The notes under the pieces are model-generated. The model saw nothing but the letters and a program-made list of their open reading frames with translations, did not search any database and was not told the DNA's origin. From an uncultured Brevibacillus sp. (GTDB taxonomy: Bacteria; Bacillota; Bacilli; Brevibacillales; Brevibacillaceae): DNA of 64,000 nt. The stretch spans positions 1 to 64,000 of the forward strand of contig NZ_CANMZW010000019.1 of the NCBI RefSeq assembly GCF_947502445.1, written 5' to 3'. Numbering within the stretch: the first letter of the stretch is position 1; each line of letters begins with the position of its first letter. Made by a program: the position numbers and the translations under genes. Below, in pieces: positions 1 to 9,117 of the stretch.

Positions 1-333
1 ATCATTAATATTAAAATTGGGCGCGTTGGGGGACTGACAGAGTCAAAACGAATTCACGATCTTTGTCAAAAGCAGGGCATTCCGGTTTGGTGCGGAGGTA
101 TGCTTGAATCAGGTGTGGGAAGAGCACATAACATTGCCTTGACGACGCTGTCAAACTTCGTTATGCCAGGTGATACAGCTGCATCTTCTCGTTATTGGGA
201 TCAGGATGTTATTGAGCCGGAGGTAGTTGTAGAAAATGGAATGATCACTATTCCTGATAAACCGGGAATTGGTTATGAACCGAATCGCGAAGTTATTCAA
301 CAGCTTACAGAGTATGAAAAAACGTATTCCTAA
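1..333 (+). CDS. menC: o-succinylbenzoate synthase / N-acylamino acid racemase, 3' end
   Basis: The reading frame is open from base 1, so the gene begins upstream and only the last 110 residues are present. Residues 3-11 read NIKIGRVGG, which is the enolase-superfamily strand carrying the second catalytic lysine. It is followed by a [15 protein letters not shown] block typical of MenC/NAAAR proteins. In the family the enzyme dehydrates SHCHC to o-succinylbenzoate in menaquinone synthesis, and many Bacillales members also racemise N-acylamino acids. With only the C-terminal barrel visible I cannot tell which activity dominates. A hairpin with a short T-run follows about 20 bases after the stop. 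Confidence 0.85.
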   Translation: MINIKIGRVGGLTESKRIHDLCQKQGIPVWCGGMLESGVGRAHNIALTTLSNFVMPGDTAASSRYWDQDVIEPEVVVENGMITIPDKPGIGYEPNREVIQQLTEYEKTYS

Positions 334-354
334 TTAAGTCAAGGAAACGTAAAT

Positions 355-390
355 AGAAGAGTCCTCTCTTAATAAGGGAGGACTTCTTTG
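355..390 (+). terminator. Rho-independent terminator after menC
   Basis: AGAAG(A)GTCCTC pairs with GAGGACTTCT around a short AT loop, with one bulged A. A short T-rich tail follows. It sits 22 bases after the menC stop. Confidence 0.7.
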
Positions 391-704
391 TGCTAATCCG
401 TGAAATAAAGTTGCTGAAAAACCCCCTATTACTATTGGTTTTATTTTGAGCCAATCATGAACAGAAATGAGTATACGTAATTTCCAACATAGACACATGT
501 CATTGCTTGGCCAGCTGTACGAATCCGAGTCAACGTCAACTTCTTCAATTCTCTATTAGCACTAATCAACGATATGAAATTCTATGATTTAAACAATGGA
601 TTTAAGGTAAAAGGAGTGAAAAAGAAACGCAAAAAATACAGTATATGGTATATTTACTATTAGTAAGGTGAGTTTGGATTTATTTACGAACTCGCAAATA
701 TCAA
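391..704. other. intergenic stretch with no recognised gene
   Basis: An AT-rich stretch of about 310 bases between the menC terminator and vanW. I see no open frame with a ribosome site and no clear promoter. It presumably carries the vanW promoter. Confidence 0.4.
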
Positions 705-725
705 ATGTTCATAGGTGGCTGCTCA

Positions 726-1517
726 ATGATAAAACAAGTGTTGGTTAAGTTACCTTTGGTATATAGACTTAGAATCCTTCAGCTTCGCATAAAGAGAGCT
801 AGTTGTAACTTTTTCGTAAATTTTGCAAGAGAAAGAATAGCTGATCGATTTCCCTATGTGATAAAACGGCATCAATCTCTCTTAAGGCGAAAATTAGGAA
901 CATCTGATCCTGTGTTACAGGAAAATAAAATTACAAACTTAAGCATTGCTCTAAAATCCATTAACGGTATTGTATTGAAACCAGGTGAAACATTTTCTTT
1001 TTGGCATTTAATCGGGAAACCGAAAGCAAGCAAAGGATATATCGATGGATTGTTGTTATCACAAGGTGAAGTGAAAACGGGTGTTGGGGGAGGGTTATGT
1101 CAATTAGCAAATTTACTTTTTTGGCTTGCCTTACATACTCCGTTAGAGATTAAGGAAAGACATCATCATAGTTTTGATCCATTTCCGGATGAGCATAGAG
1201 TCTTACCTTTTGGGAGTGGTGCAAGCGTATTTTTTAATTACATTGATTTACGTTTCAGTAATCCCACAAATCATAAGTTTCAATTTCATGTTTGGTTAAC
1301 TGATCACCATCTAAAAGGAATCGTATTTTGTGATAACGAATTACCATTTTCATACCACTTGGAAGAAAGAAATCATCAATTTCATCATATAGAAGGGAAG
1401 AACTATAGAGAGAACGAGATATGGAGAAGAGTCATTGATAAACGAACGGGGAACATTATACAGAAGCAGTTAATGATTCACAATTATTCTGAAGTGAAAT
1501 ATGAAATAACTCGTTAG
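726..1517 (+). CDS. VanW family protein
   Basis: A protein of 263 residues with the VanW signature GGGLCQL near residue 121, followed by HTPLEIKERHHHSFDPF and a beta-rich C-terminal half. VanW proteins occur in vanB-type vancomycin clusters and as stand-alone genes in many Firmicutes, and their biochemical role is unknown. I see no signal peptide, so a cytoplasmic or membrane-face location is likely. An ATG at 705 is also in frame, but the GGTGG ribosome site at 711-716 sits correctly only for 726. The gene is more AT-rich than the operons further right. No vanHAX or ligase genes lie nearby, so this is not a resistance cluster. Confidence 0.85.
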   Translation: MIKQVLVKLPLVYRLRILQLRIKRASCNFFVNFARERIADRFPYVIKRHQSLLRRKLGTSDPVLQENKITNLSIALKSINGIVLKPGETFSFWHLIGKPKASKGYIDGLLLSQGEVKTGVGGGLCQLANLLFWLALHTPLEIKERHHHSFDPFPDEHRVLPFGSGASVFFNYIDLRFSNPTNHKFQFHVWLTDHHLKGIVFCDNELPFSYHLEERNHQFHHIEGKNYRENEIWRRVIDKRTGNIIQKQLMIHNYSEVKYEITR

Positions 1518-1543
1518 GAATCGAAAGATAACAGATATTAAAA

Positions 1544-1595
1544 AAAGACAACGCCTTCGAGGGAGGTCAGCTCCCCTCGTACGTTGTCTTTCCTT
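1544..1595. terminator. bidirectional terminator between vanW and the chemotaxis receptor
   Basis: AAAGACAACG (1544-1553) pairs with CGTTGTCTTT (1582-1591), with an inner GAGGG/CCCTC stem. It is A-rich on the left and T-rich on the right, so it can serve both convergent genes. Confidence 0.85.
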
Positions 1596-1681
1596 CTCTT
1601 CAGGCTCGTAAAAAGAAAAGCCCTTTTGATCACAGTGACAGAATGCAGACTGCCAGGCAACCAAAAGGACATTTCCATGGC

Positions 1682-3421
1682 TTATACTTTGAAGACGTTA
1701 ACGGTGTCACGCAGCTCCTGCGCCATCTGATTCAAACGCTGAGCAGATTCCGAGATCGCTTGCAAGGAGGAAAATTGCTCTTCTGATGCGGCAGCTACAT
1801 CTGTAATTTGATCGGCAGACGTTTGGGAGATAGCGGCCAATTGGGTCACAGTTGCCGATACTTGTTGGGAGCTGGCCGACATTTGCTCAGATACAGCAGA
1901 AACATCTTCAACTTGTTCGGCAACTTGTTGAGTGGCGTTCAGGATATGCTGGAAAGCATCTCCGGCATTTTTCGCTACCTGAATACCTGTTTCCACTTCC
2001 TTCGTGCCTTGCTTCATACTTAGGACCGCTTTACCCATTTCCTGCTGGATTTCCTCGATCAGCAGGGTAATCTGGGCTGTCGATTTGGACGACTGTTCCG
2101 CAAGCTTTCGAACTTCATCTGCCACAACCGCGAAACCTTTACCGTGTTCGCCTGCACGTGCTGCTTCAATCGCTGCATTCAGCGCCAGCAGATTGGTTTG
2201 GGAAGCGATCTCAGTGATAACATCGACGATATGGCCGATCTCTTTCGAACTATTCTCGAGTGAGCTTAGCGCAGATGATGAGATTTGAACAGAGCGGCTG
2301 ATTGAATCCATCTGATCAATAACCATTTGCACAGAATCCGTACCTTTCTCCGCTTCCTTCGACATGTCGAGAGAGGATTCTGCGACAGAGGAGGTAGATT
2401 CGGCAATGCGCTGAATTCCTGTAGCCATCTCTACCATGGCACGAGCATTCTCGTTTGCGGAGAGGGAGGTAGCATCTGTTCCTGCCTTCAAATCCTGAAT
2501 CGTCTCGGTCACCTGCTGCAAGGTAGCCGTGTTCTGAGCTGCCCCTTCCGCTAACTCATGTGCAGAGGTTGCTGCGTGTTCTGCATGCTTTTGGATGTTC
2601 TCGATAATGGTACGCCAGTGATTGATCAAGCCGTTCACTTTATCTGCGACCAGGCCGAGCTCATCATTTTGTTTTACTTGAATGGAGACATCCAGGTGAC
2701 CTTCATTCATTTTTCCAATTACGTGTACGAGATCTTTCAGTGGCGACAAGAATTTACGTAGGAAGCCGTATTGTAAGAAGAACACAATGATAAAGGATAC
2801 AAGGAAGCCGATTCCCAACCATTGAAATAGCTCTTGCTTGCCTCGATCTACGATATTCGCGTTCGTGTCAACCCCAAAGATCGCGATGACATTCCCGTTT
2901 TCATCCATCAACGGCTGCAGAATGGTGACCCATGTGCCATACACGTCGGTGTAGATTCCCGTATTCACCGTGTCTTTACTCTGCATCAACTTCTCAGAAG
3001 CGACAACCCATTGGGGGGCTTGTTCAAAAAAGTCGCCAGCTTTAAAACCCGCTTCATACACATGAGTTGGCAATGCAATAGTGAGGTTGCTATTGCCGTT
3101 TTTCATTTCTGATCCAAAGACATAAGCCTGGGCGATGTTTGGATTCTCTTTGGACATTCGGTCCAGCTGGGAAGTTAGTTTGATCTGGACTGGGTCTTTT
3201 GGATCATGTTGGGTAATGGCGCTCTTGATGTCAGCAATGTCTATTTCTCCTTTTGCGTAAGAGGCAAATCCGCGTGCTTGTTCATCCAGATTTTGCTGGA
3301 GGATTGTATCCTGAACGACAAAGCTAGCGGCCCCCAACATCAAGCCCATCAAGAGAATGGTCAAGCAGGCGAGCACCAAGTTCTTCCCAAAGAATGAGAC
3401 CTGCATCTTCTTGCGTGGCAT
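1682..3421 (-). CDS. methyl-accepting chemotaxis protein
   Basis: A transmembrane chemoreceptor of 579 residues. It has a first membrane span at about residues 15-35, an extracellular sensor domain of about 165 residues that looks like a dCache/sCache fold, a second span near residue 205, a HAMP domain and a long coiled-coil signalling domain. The conserved hairpin tip is visible as [22 protein letters not shown] followed by [13 protein letters not shown]. Such receptors control the CheA kinase and adapt by methylation. An ATG at 3439 is in frame, but AAGGAG sits nine bases before the ATG at 3421, so I chose the latter. The gene is divergent from the sigma-54 activator. The ligand is unknown. 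Confidence 0.92.
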   Translation of the reverse strand: MPRKKMQVSFFGKNLVLACLTILLMGLMLGAASFVVQDTILQQNLDEQARGFASYAKGEIDIADIKSAITQHDPKDPVQIKLTSQLDRMSKENPNIAQAYVFGSEMKNGNSNLTIALPTHVYEAGFKAGDFFEQAPQWVVASEKLMQSKDTVNTGIYTDVYGTWVTILQPLMDENGNVIAIFGVDTNANIVDRGKQELFQWLGIGFLVSFIIVFFLQYGFLRKFLSPLKDLVHVIGKMNEGHLDVSIQVKQNDELGLVADKVNGLINHWRTIIENIQKHAEHAATSAHELAEGAAQNTATLQQVTETIQDLKAGTDATSLSANENARAMVEMATGIQRIAESTSSVAESSLDMSKEAEKGTDSVQMVIDQMDSISRSVQISSSALSSLENSSKEIGHIVDVITEIASQTNLLALNAAIEAARAGEHGKGFAVVADEVRKLAEQSSKSTAQITLLIEEIQQEMGKAVLSMKQGTKEVETGIQVAKNAGDAFQHILNATQQVAEQVEDVSAVSEQMSASSQQVSATVTQLAAISQTSADQITDVAAASEEQFSSLQAISESAQRLNQMAQELRDTVNVFKV

Positions 3422-3497
3422 TTTTTTCAACTCCTTCATCTATTTTGGTGGGAAAAATGCTCTGTTATTTAAATAGCAAGAATCGTGCCATTTGTTA

Positions 3498-3545
3498 GGT
3501 TATTTTTTTGTCAATTTACATTATTTTTTGTCAAATAATGACGAT
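3498..3545. promoter_or_regulatory. repeats and palindrome between divergent genes
   Basis: CATTATTT (3519-3526) and AAATAATG (3533-3540) form a perfect inverted repeat around TTTGTC. A TTATTTTTTTGTCAA-like direct repeat occurs twice across the same stretch. It lies between the chemoreceptor and the divergent sigma-54 activator, so it may be an operator or part of either promoter. The function is inferred from position only. Confidence 0.4.
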
Positions 3546-3600
3546 AATAAATAGAGAGAGACATAATCAGATTCTTAAAAATCAAGTGGAGTAAGAAGGA

Positions 3601-5685
3601 GTGTTTCCTATCAAAGGGAAGAAAAAGGTAGCCATCATCGCTGGTTCTGCTAAAACGGCTGAGGCGATCACCAACCAATTGATTGTATTGTTTGGCACAT
3701 ATATAGAATTTTACGGTTTCTCGCAGAAGTCCTGGAACAATGAAGGTACTTACGATATGGTCCTCATCAGTACACAAACGATCTTCACAAGAGAGCTCGC
3801 TCCAAAAATAAAACCGGGGACTGTGATATTAATCATACGCCGTACCCTGCTGCGAACCAGTTGGGAAAAGGTGATGTCGATTCCTGTAGGGACGAAGCTG
3901 CTCATGGTCAACGATGAGAAAGATTCAGCAGAAGAAACCATTGCACTGTTACGGGAGCTGGGTGCAGGTCACATTGAGCTGGCTCCCTATTATCCGGACA
4001 TTCAAAATTGTCCACCGTATACCTCTGCGATAACACCTGGTGAAGAACAGCTTGTTCCAGAGAGTGTAAATCGGGTAGTTGATATCGGAGAACGTGTGAT
4101 TGATGTCAGCACACTTGTCGACATTCTGACTCACTTTAATCTTCTGCATAGTGACGTCCAAGATATTTTGTCTGTTTATTCTGATTCTATTATTACGAGA
4201 AGCCAGGGCATCCAAATCACGATGCAAGGTTTGATTCATACAAAGCTATTCCTGCAGCAAACGCTGGATATGGTGCAGGATGGCGTCATTGCCTATGATC
4301 TGGATGGAAAGATAACATTCTTTAATACGGCTGCTGAGGCTTTGTTTGAATGCTCGGTTCAGGAGGCAAACCAGCTATCGGTGAAAAGTCTTTTCGAAAG
4401 GGTCAGAATCAATCTAGATGTAATGGCGGAGGAGTTCAACGATTGTCTTTTGCTGATCAAAAAGCATAGAGTTCTCGCAAGCAGGCAGGTGATCGAAGAA
4501 AATGGCCATTTTACTGGCGGAGTGCTGACGTTAAAAGCGGCTCGTCACGTAGAAGAGCAAGAGCTAAAGCTAAGGCTGCATGCAAAAGGATATCATGCGA
4601 AATTTTCTTTTTCTGATCTTGTGACTAGCTCGATTCGTATGAAGAAAGTGGTAGAGCAAGCTGAGAAAATGGCGGGCAGCGATCTTGCAGTGCTTATTCT
4701 TGGAGAAAGCGGGACGGGGAAAGAATTGTTTGCTCATGCGATTCACCAGGCTTCTGCCCGTGCCTCGTTTCCGTTTGTTGCCGTCAATTGTAGTTCATTG
4801 CCAGATAATTTGCTGGAAAGCGAGCTGTTTGGCTATGAAGAGGGAGCTTTTACAGGGGCACGTAAAGGAGGCAAGCCGGGTCTTTTCGAGCAGGCGCACA
4901 AGGGGACCATCTTTTTGGATGAAATCGGCGATATTTCACCAAATATGCAAAGCCGGCTTCTGCGTGTTCTACAGCAGAAGGAAGTGTTGAAAGTGGGTGG
5001 AACTCGTTTGCTGCCCGTTGATGTTCGGGTAATTGCGGCAACCAACCGTGATTTGGCCAGGATGGTAAATGACGGAGCTTTTCGTACGGATTTGTACTAC
5101 CGTTTAAAAGTGCTGCAGTTGCTGATTCCGCCACTGCGAGAGCGTAAAGAGGACATTCCGCTGCTTTCTGCTCATTTTTTGCGGAGAAGAGGGGCGAATG
5201 AAACGCTTTTGGAGCCGTTGCTCGGATCGCTTGTCAAACACAACTGGCATGGAAATGTGCGGGAGTTGGAAAGCGCGATGGAATATGTCGCTTTTATGAA
5301 TGATCCGAGTCTGTCTGCCAAGGATATCCCCGGGCTAGGAGATGATAACGAAATGCAATCGACTGTTCTCCAGTCAAACGGATTGCCGCTTCGATTGTAT
5401 CGCTCGGGTCCGAATAATGAGCACTTCATACTCAACTTGATCTATCTTGCCAAGACAAGTGGAAAGAATGCTGGACGACGCTCACTCGTCGAACTGGCAC
5501 GTCAAAATGGTGTTGTCATTCATGAAACAAATGTCCGAAAGATCGTCGAAAAGCTGCGTATGGATGGCCTGATTGAAGTAAGTACAGGCCGAGGGGGCAT
5601 TACTTTAACCGATAAAGGCAATCAAGTTTGCTGGGGTCATGAAGAAATGGGGGAATCGGGAGAAATGGGAGGAATGGGTGTATAA
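3601..5685 (+). CDS. sigma-54-dependent transcriptional activator with PrpR-like sensor and PAS domain
   Basis: An enhancer-binding protein of about 690 residues. Residues 1-190 form a periplasmic-binding-like sensor resembling PrpR_N, a PAS domain follows at about 225-300, and the AAA+ domain spans about 340-570. It has the Walker A GESGTGKE near residue 368, the sigma-54 contact loop GAFTGA near 415, and LDEIGD. The C-terminus looks like a winged helix (LVELARQ, LRMDGLIEVS) instead of the usual Fis helix, which is unusual. The start is uncertain: AGAAGGA directly abuts the GTG at 3601, while an ATC codon at 3610 lies eight bases after AAGGAG. It very probably activates the operon that begins at 5833. 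Confidence 0.9.
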   Translation: MFPIKGKKKVAIIAGSAKTAEAITNQLIVLFGTYIEFYGFSQKSWNNEGTYDMVLISTQTIFTRELAPKIKPGTVILIIRRTLLRTSWEKVMSIPVGTKLLMVNDEKDSAEETIALLRELGAGHIELAPYYPDIQNCPPYTSAITPGEEQLVPESVNRVVDIGERVIDVSTLVDILTHFNLLHSDVQDILSVYSDSIITRSQGIQITMQGLIHTKLFLQQTLDMVQDGVIAYDLDGKITFFNTAAEALFECSVQEANQLSVKSLFERVRINLDVMAEEFNDCLLLIKKHRVLASRQVIEENGHFTGGVLTLKAARHVEEQELKLRLHAKGYHAKFSFSDLVTSSIRMKKVVEQAEKMAGSDLAVLILGESGTGKELFAHAIHQASARASFPFVAVNCSSLPDNLLESELFGYEEGAFTGARKGGKPGLFEQAHKGTIFLDEIGDISPNMQSRLLRVLQQKEVLKVGGTRLLPVDVRVIAATNRDLARMVNDGAFRTDLYYRLKVLQLLIPPLRERKEDIPLLSAHFLRRRGANETLLEPLLGSLVKHNWHGNVRELESAMEYVAFMNDPSLSAKDIPGLGDDNEMQSTVLQSNGLPLRLYRSGPNNEHFILNLIYLAKTSGKNAGRRSLVELARQNGVVIHETNVRKIVEKLRMDGLIEVSTGRGGITLTDKGNQVCWGHEEMGESGEMGGMGV

Positions 5686-5715
5686 TCGCCCGTTTCTCCC
5701 ATTTTCTGCGCATTC

Positions 5716-5733
5716 GAAATTATGAGAATTATG
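5716..5733 (+). promoter_or_regulatory. possible activator site (direct repeat)
   Basis: AATTATG occurs twice, nine bases apart, about 15-30 bases upstream of the -24 element. This is closer than usual for an enhancer site. Listed as a weak candidate only. Confidence 0.25.
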
Positions 5734-5744
5734 CCGAAGCTAGT

Positions 5745-5760
5745 TGGCACAGGACTTGCT
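5745..5760 (+). promoter_or_regulatory. sigma-54 promoter of the gamma-glutamylation operon
   Basis: TGGCAC-N5-TTGCT matches the -24/-12 consensus almost perfectly. It lies 60 bases downstream of a sigma-54 activator gene and 73 bases before the first structural gene, on the same strand. Confidence 0.9.
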
Positions 5761-5832
5761 GGATTAGTAGATGGCAGATGACATCGAATAGGAATAAAGA
5801 ACCAGAACAAACGGCATGGGTGAAAGAAGGAT

Positions 5833-6948
5833 GTGATCATCTTGGAAGAAGCGCTTGTTCGATTGACTAGCAGCCTGATCCAAATGGAAAGCACGACTCC
5901 TGAGAGAATCAACTACGCAGTGGAATTCTGTGCGTGTTGGTTACAGCGTCATGGAGTTCCTGTCCGCCTGTGGGAGAATCAAGGGCTCAAAATGATCACG
6001 GCTACAATCGGTCAAGCAAGCACCGGCATTACGCTCGTCTTGAATGGCCATCTCGATGTTGTCCCTGGTCATGCCGAGAATTTTATCCCGCGATTGGAAG
6101 CAGGCAGGTTGCATGGAAGAGGCAGCTACGACATGCTCGGTGCCGTAGCGGCGATGATGACTCTCATAGCAGATCTTGTTCAACAGCCGCCGAAGGGTCG
6201 CATCATTCTGCAACTTGTTCCGGACGAGGAAAAAGGCGGAGAATTGGGCAGTGCCTATCTGGTCGAACAAGGGAGTATCGGCGATTTTGTCATTTGTGGG
6301 GAGCCGACCAATCTGGATATTGCTGTTCAGGCAAAAGGCGTACTGCAGGTCAAAGTCGAGTTTTCAGGCATTGCTGCTCATGGAAGCAGACCGTGGCTCG
6401 GAAAGAATGCGATTGTTGCAGCTATGCAAAAGTACAACCAGCTAGCGACCCTTGATTTTATGAAAGAAAGTAGTCGTTTTTTCCCGGCACCATCATTTAA
6501 TCTGGCAAAGATTGAGGGCGGCGCTGCGCTAAATCAGGTGCCGGATCGTTGTTCGCTCTACCTGGATATTCGTTATCTTCCCACGCAAAATCCAGGGGAT
6601 ATTCTTGAATCGATTCGTCAAGCTGTACCTGATGCGCACGTAGAAATGCTTCGACACGGTTCGCCTGTTACGACTGATGCAGGTAATCCTTATGTGCAGA
6701 CGCTTCATCAATCGACCGCCCATATCTTCGGTAAAGAAACCGTATTATTTGGGCAAGATGGGTCGGCAGATACGCGGTTTTTCGCCCAGTACGGCATTCC
6801 AGCCGTGGAATTTGGTCCCATTGGCGCCAATCATCATGGCCCTGACGAATATGTAGAAATTGAGTCACTTGTACTCTATCAAAACATCTTAAAATATTTC
6901 ATCAAACAACTGGAAGGAAAGGTGAACAGAAATGAAATTGAAAAATAA
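5833..6948 (+). CDS. M20 family metallopeptidase (ArgE/DapE type)
   Basis: A zinc hydrolase of 371 residues. The metal ligands of the M20 family are visible: GHLDVVPG, GRGSYDM, DEEKGG, GEPT and the C-terminal NHHGPDEYVE. Family members cleave N-acyl or peptide bonds of small substrates in the cytoplasm. As first gene of a sigma-54 operon with a gamma-glutamyl-amide synthetase and an aldehyde dehydrogenase, it may release glutamate from an oxidised gamma-glutamyl product, the job of PuuD in E. coli. That role is an inference. The GTG at 5833 is very close to its GAAGG site, and TTG at 5842 is an alternative start. The 3' end overlaps the next gene by 17 bases. Confidence 0.88.
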   Translation: MIILEEALVRLTSSLIQMESTTPERINYAVEFCACWLQRHGVPVRLWENQGLKMITATIGQASTGITLVLNGHLDVVPGHAENFIPRLEAGRLHGRGSYDMLGAVAAMMTLIADLVQQPPKGRIILQLVPDEEKGGELGSAYLVEQGSIGDFVICGEPTNLDIAVQAKGVLQVKVEFSGIAAHGSRPWLGKNAIVAAMQKYNQLATLDFMKESSRFFPAPSFNLAKIEGGAALNQVPDRCSLYLDIRYLPTQNPGDILESIRQAVPDAHVEMLRHGSPVTTDAGNPYVQTLHQSTAHIFGKETVLFGQDGSADTRFFAQYGIPAVEFGPIGANHHGPDEYVEIESLVLYQNILKYFIKQLEGKVNRNEIEK

Positions 6949-7693
6949 GGTTGCGATCGTAACGGGAGCAGGTTCAGGGAATGGACGCGCGATTGCCCTT
7001 CGTCTTTTCGAAGAAGGAGCTACGGTGGTTGTCGCTGATTTGAATGAAGCAGGAGCAAATGAAACGATTTCCCAGGCTCCTGAAGGCAGCAAAGCCATGG
7101 TTGTGAAAGTGGATGTGACCCAAAAGGATCAGGTAGACAATATGGTTGCTCAAACCGTACAAGAGTTCGGGAAAGTGGACATCCTTGTAAACAACGCGGG
7201 TATCGTTGCATTTACACCGTTTCTTGAGCTGGATGTGAAAGAATGGGACAAAGTGCATGACGTGAATCTGAAAGCCCCGTTTCTCTGCTCGCAAGCAGTG
7301 GCAAAAGAAATGATTAAAACAGGACAGGGCGGACGCATTATCAATATTACATCTGTGGAAGCACACCGTGTCGTTTCTAGCAGCGGACATTGCCAGCCTC
7401 ATTACAACTCGTCAAAAGGCGGATTGCATATGCTGACGAAAGCCATTGCCCTGGAGCTTTCCTCGTATGGCATTACGTGCAATGCGGTTGCTCCTGGTGT
7501 AATTCAAACTCCGTTCACTGAAAAAGGCTTGGCTATTCCAGAAGTGAAAGAGTGGGTCCTGGAGCGTCTGCCTGTAGGACGCATCGGACAACCTCAGGAT
7601 GTTGCGAATGCAGTTTTGTTCTTGGCTCAGGATGATGCCTCATATGTAACAGGCAGCACGCTTGTCGTAGACGGCGGTTGGACCATTCACTAA
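6932..7693 (+). CDS. SDR family oxidoreductase
   Basis: A classical short-chain dehydrogenase of 253 residues. It has the cofactor motif TGAGSGNGRA, the NNAG motif, a catalytic serine in INITSVE and YNSSKGG. The C-terminal VTGSTLVVDGGW is typical of this class. These enzymes interconvert alcohols and ketones or aldehydes with NAD(P). Placed between an M20 hydrolase and a gamma-glutamyl-amide synthetase, it could oxidise the hydroxyl of a gamma-glutamylated amino alcohol. The start overlaps the previous gene by 17 bases, with GGAAAGGTGA as ribosome site, so translational coupling is likely. Confidence 0.9.
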   Translation: MKLKNKVAIVTGAGSGNGRAIALRLFEEGATVVVADLNEAGANETISQAPEGSKAMVVKVDVTQKDQVDNMVAQTVQEFGKVDILVNNAGIVAFTPFLELDVKEWDKVHDVNLKAPFLCSQAVAKEMIKTGQGGRIINITSVEAHRVVSSSGHCQPHYNSSKGGLHMLTKAIALELSSYGITCNAVAPGVIQTPFTEKGLAIPEVKEWVLERLPVGRIGQPQDVANAVLFLAQDDASYVTGSTLVVDGGWTIH

Positions 7694-7728
7694 ACATTGT
7701 CGACCATACACAAAAAGGAGTGGGCATC

Positions 7729-9087
7729 ATGGGGAAGCTTGATCTCGAAGCATTAAAGGATCAATACCAAAATGGAACAATCGACATGATTACAGTAGCC
7801 GGTGTAGATATGCAAGGAAAGCTTTTCGGAAAGAAAGTGCCTGTACGCTACTTCCTTGATGATGCTGTTGGCGGAATTCACACCTGCGCCATCAATTTCA
7901 TTTGGGATGTCAGCTTGAAATACGCAGAGAACTATACGTTTTGCAATTTTGACACAGGGCTGCACGACATCAAAGTGGTACCGGACATCTCCACGTTGCG
8001 TACATATCCTTGGATTCCTAAAAATGCAGTGGTGATTGGTGATATTTATAACAAGGACGGTTCAGAGGTAACGATTGCCCCTAGAAATATCTTGAAAAAG
8101 CAGCTGGCGAAAGCAGAAGTATTGGGCTATCGCGCTTATGCCGCTTCTGAGATTGAGTTTCATATTTTCAAAGAAACGATAGATACTGCTCGCGAAAAGA
8201 ATTTTTCGAATCTTCAGCCGCTCTTTTCATATCCGGTAGACTATTCGATTTACCGCCTGAACGTGGATGATTGGTTCCTCGGACAGCTCGCCCGCTATCT
8301 GGAAGAAGCGGGAATCCCTGTAGAAGCACTGAAGGGCGAATGGGGAAATGGCCAGGTTGAGTTGAATGTGCAGTATGCGGAAGCCTTGGAGATGGCGGAT
8401 CGAACTGCGATTTACAAAAATGGCATTAAAGAAATCGCAGCGTTGAACAACCTGATGGTGACGTTCATGGCGAAGCACGATACAGACGCTTCTGGCAGCA
8501 GCGGGCATACGCACATCAGCCTGTGGGATCTCGCAGGAAACAACGTATTTTACGATGCAAACCATCCGTATAAATTGTCGGACACAGGACGCTACTTCCT
8601 CGGTGGCATGATGGCACTTGCTCCTGAGTTCATGCTCTTTTATGCGCCTTACATCAATTCGTACAAGCGTCTTGCCAATACCGGGGGTGCCCCGAATACC
8701 CAGACATGGGGCGAAGATAATCGCACGACCTCTTTCCGCGTAGATGGACATGACAAGTCATGCCGTATTGAAAACCGGATTCCAGGCTCAGACGCCAATC
8801 ATTATCTCGTTCTGGCAGCCTGCTTAGCCTCGGGACTGTACGGTATCGAGCATAAAATCGATATTGAAGCACCAACAAAAGGCGATGCCTCCAGTGCTCC
8901 TGGCGTGAAACGCTTGCCAGCCAATTTGGCAGAAGCGATTCAAAAACTGTCGAATAGTAAAATCGCACGCGAGCTTTTGGGAGATGACGTTGTCGATCAT
9001 TACCTGACAGCTGCGAACAATGAATTAAACGATTATTTCCTTGAAGTAACCGATTGGGAACGGAAAAAGTATTTCGAATTTATTTAA
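7729..9087 (+). CDS. glutamine synthetase-like gamma-glutamyl-amine ligase
   Basis: A type I glutamine synthetase-fold protein of 452 residues. Glutamate and metal sites are visible as EIEFHIF, GQVELN, the HTHIS block and the IENRIPGSDANHYL region. It lacks the conserved adenylylation segment of housekeeping GlnA and resembles PuuA/IpuC/FluG-type ligases, which join glutamate to amines using ATP. The upstream ATG at 7678 overlaps the SDR gene; AAAAAGGAG points to 7729. It sits between SDR and aldehyde dehydrogenase genes, matching a gamma-glutamylated-intermediate pathway. The amine substrate cannot be read from sequence; an amino alcohol fits the neighbouring dehydrogenases best. Confidence 0.85.
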   Translation: MGKLDLEALKDQYQNGTIDMITVAGVDMQGKLFGKKVPVRYFLDDAVGGIHTCAINFIWDVSLKYAENYTFCNFDTGLHDIKVVPDISTLRTYPWIPKNAVVIGDIYNKDGSEVTIAPRNILKKQLAKAEVLGYRAYAASEIEFHIFKETIDTAREKNFSNLQPLFSYPVDYSIYRLNVDDWFLGQLARYLEEAGIPVEALKGEWGNGQVELNVQYAEALEMADRTAIYKNGIKEIAALNNLMVTFMAKHDTDASGSSGHTHISLWDLAGNNVFYDANHPYKLSDTGRYFLGGMMALAPEFMLFYAPYINSYKRLANTGGAPNTQTWGEDNRTTSFRVDGHDKSCRIENRIPGSDANHYLVLAACLASGLYGIEHKIDIEAPTKGDASSAPGVKRLPANLAEAIQKLSNSKIARELLGDDVVDHYLTAANNELNDYFLEVTDWERKKYFEFI

Positions 9088-9117
9088 CGTAGTCGATGAA
9101 AAGGAGGGCAATCCACA

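Noticed and set aside
705..725. Upstream start of the vanW gene
   Set aside because: There is no ribosome site before 705, whereas GGTGG is correctly placed for 726.
705..1517. Vancomycin resistance cluster because of VanW
   Set aside because: No vanH, ligase, vanX or VanRS genes are near; stand-alone vanW is common.
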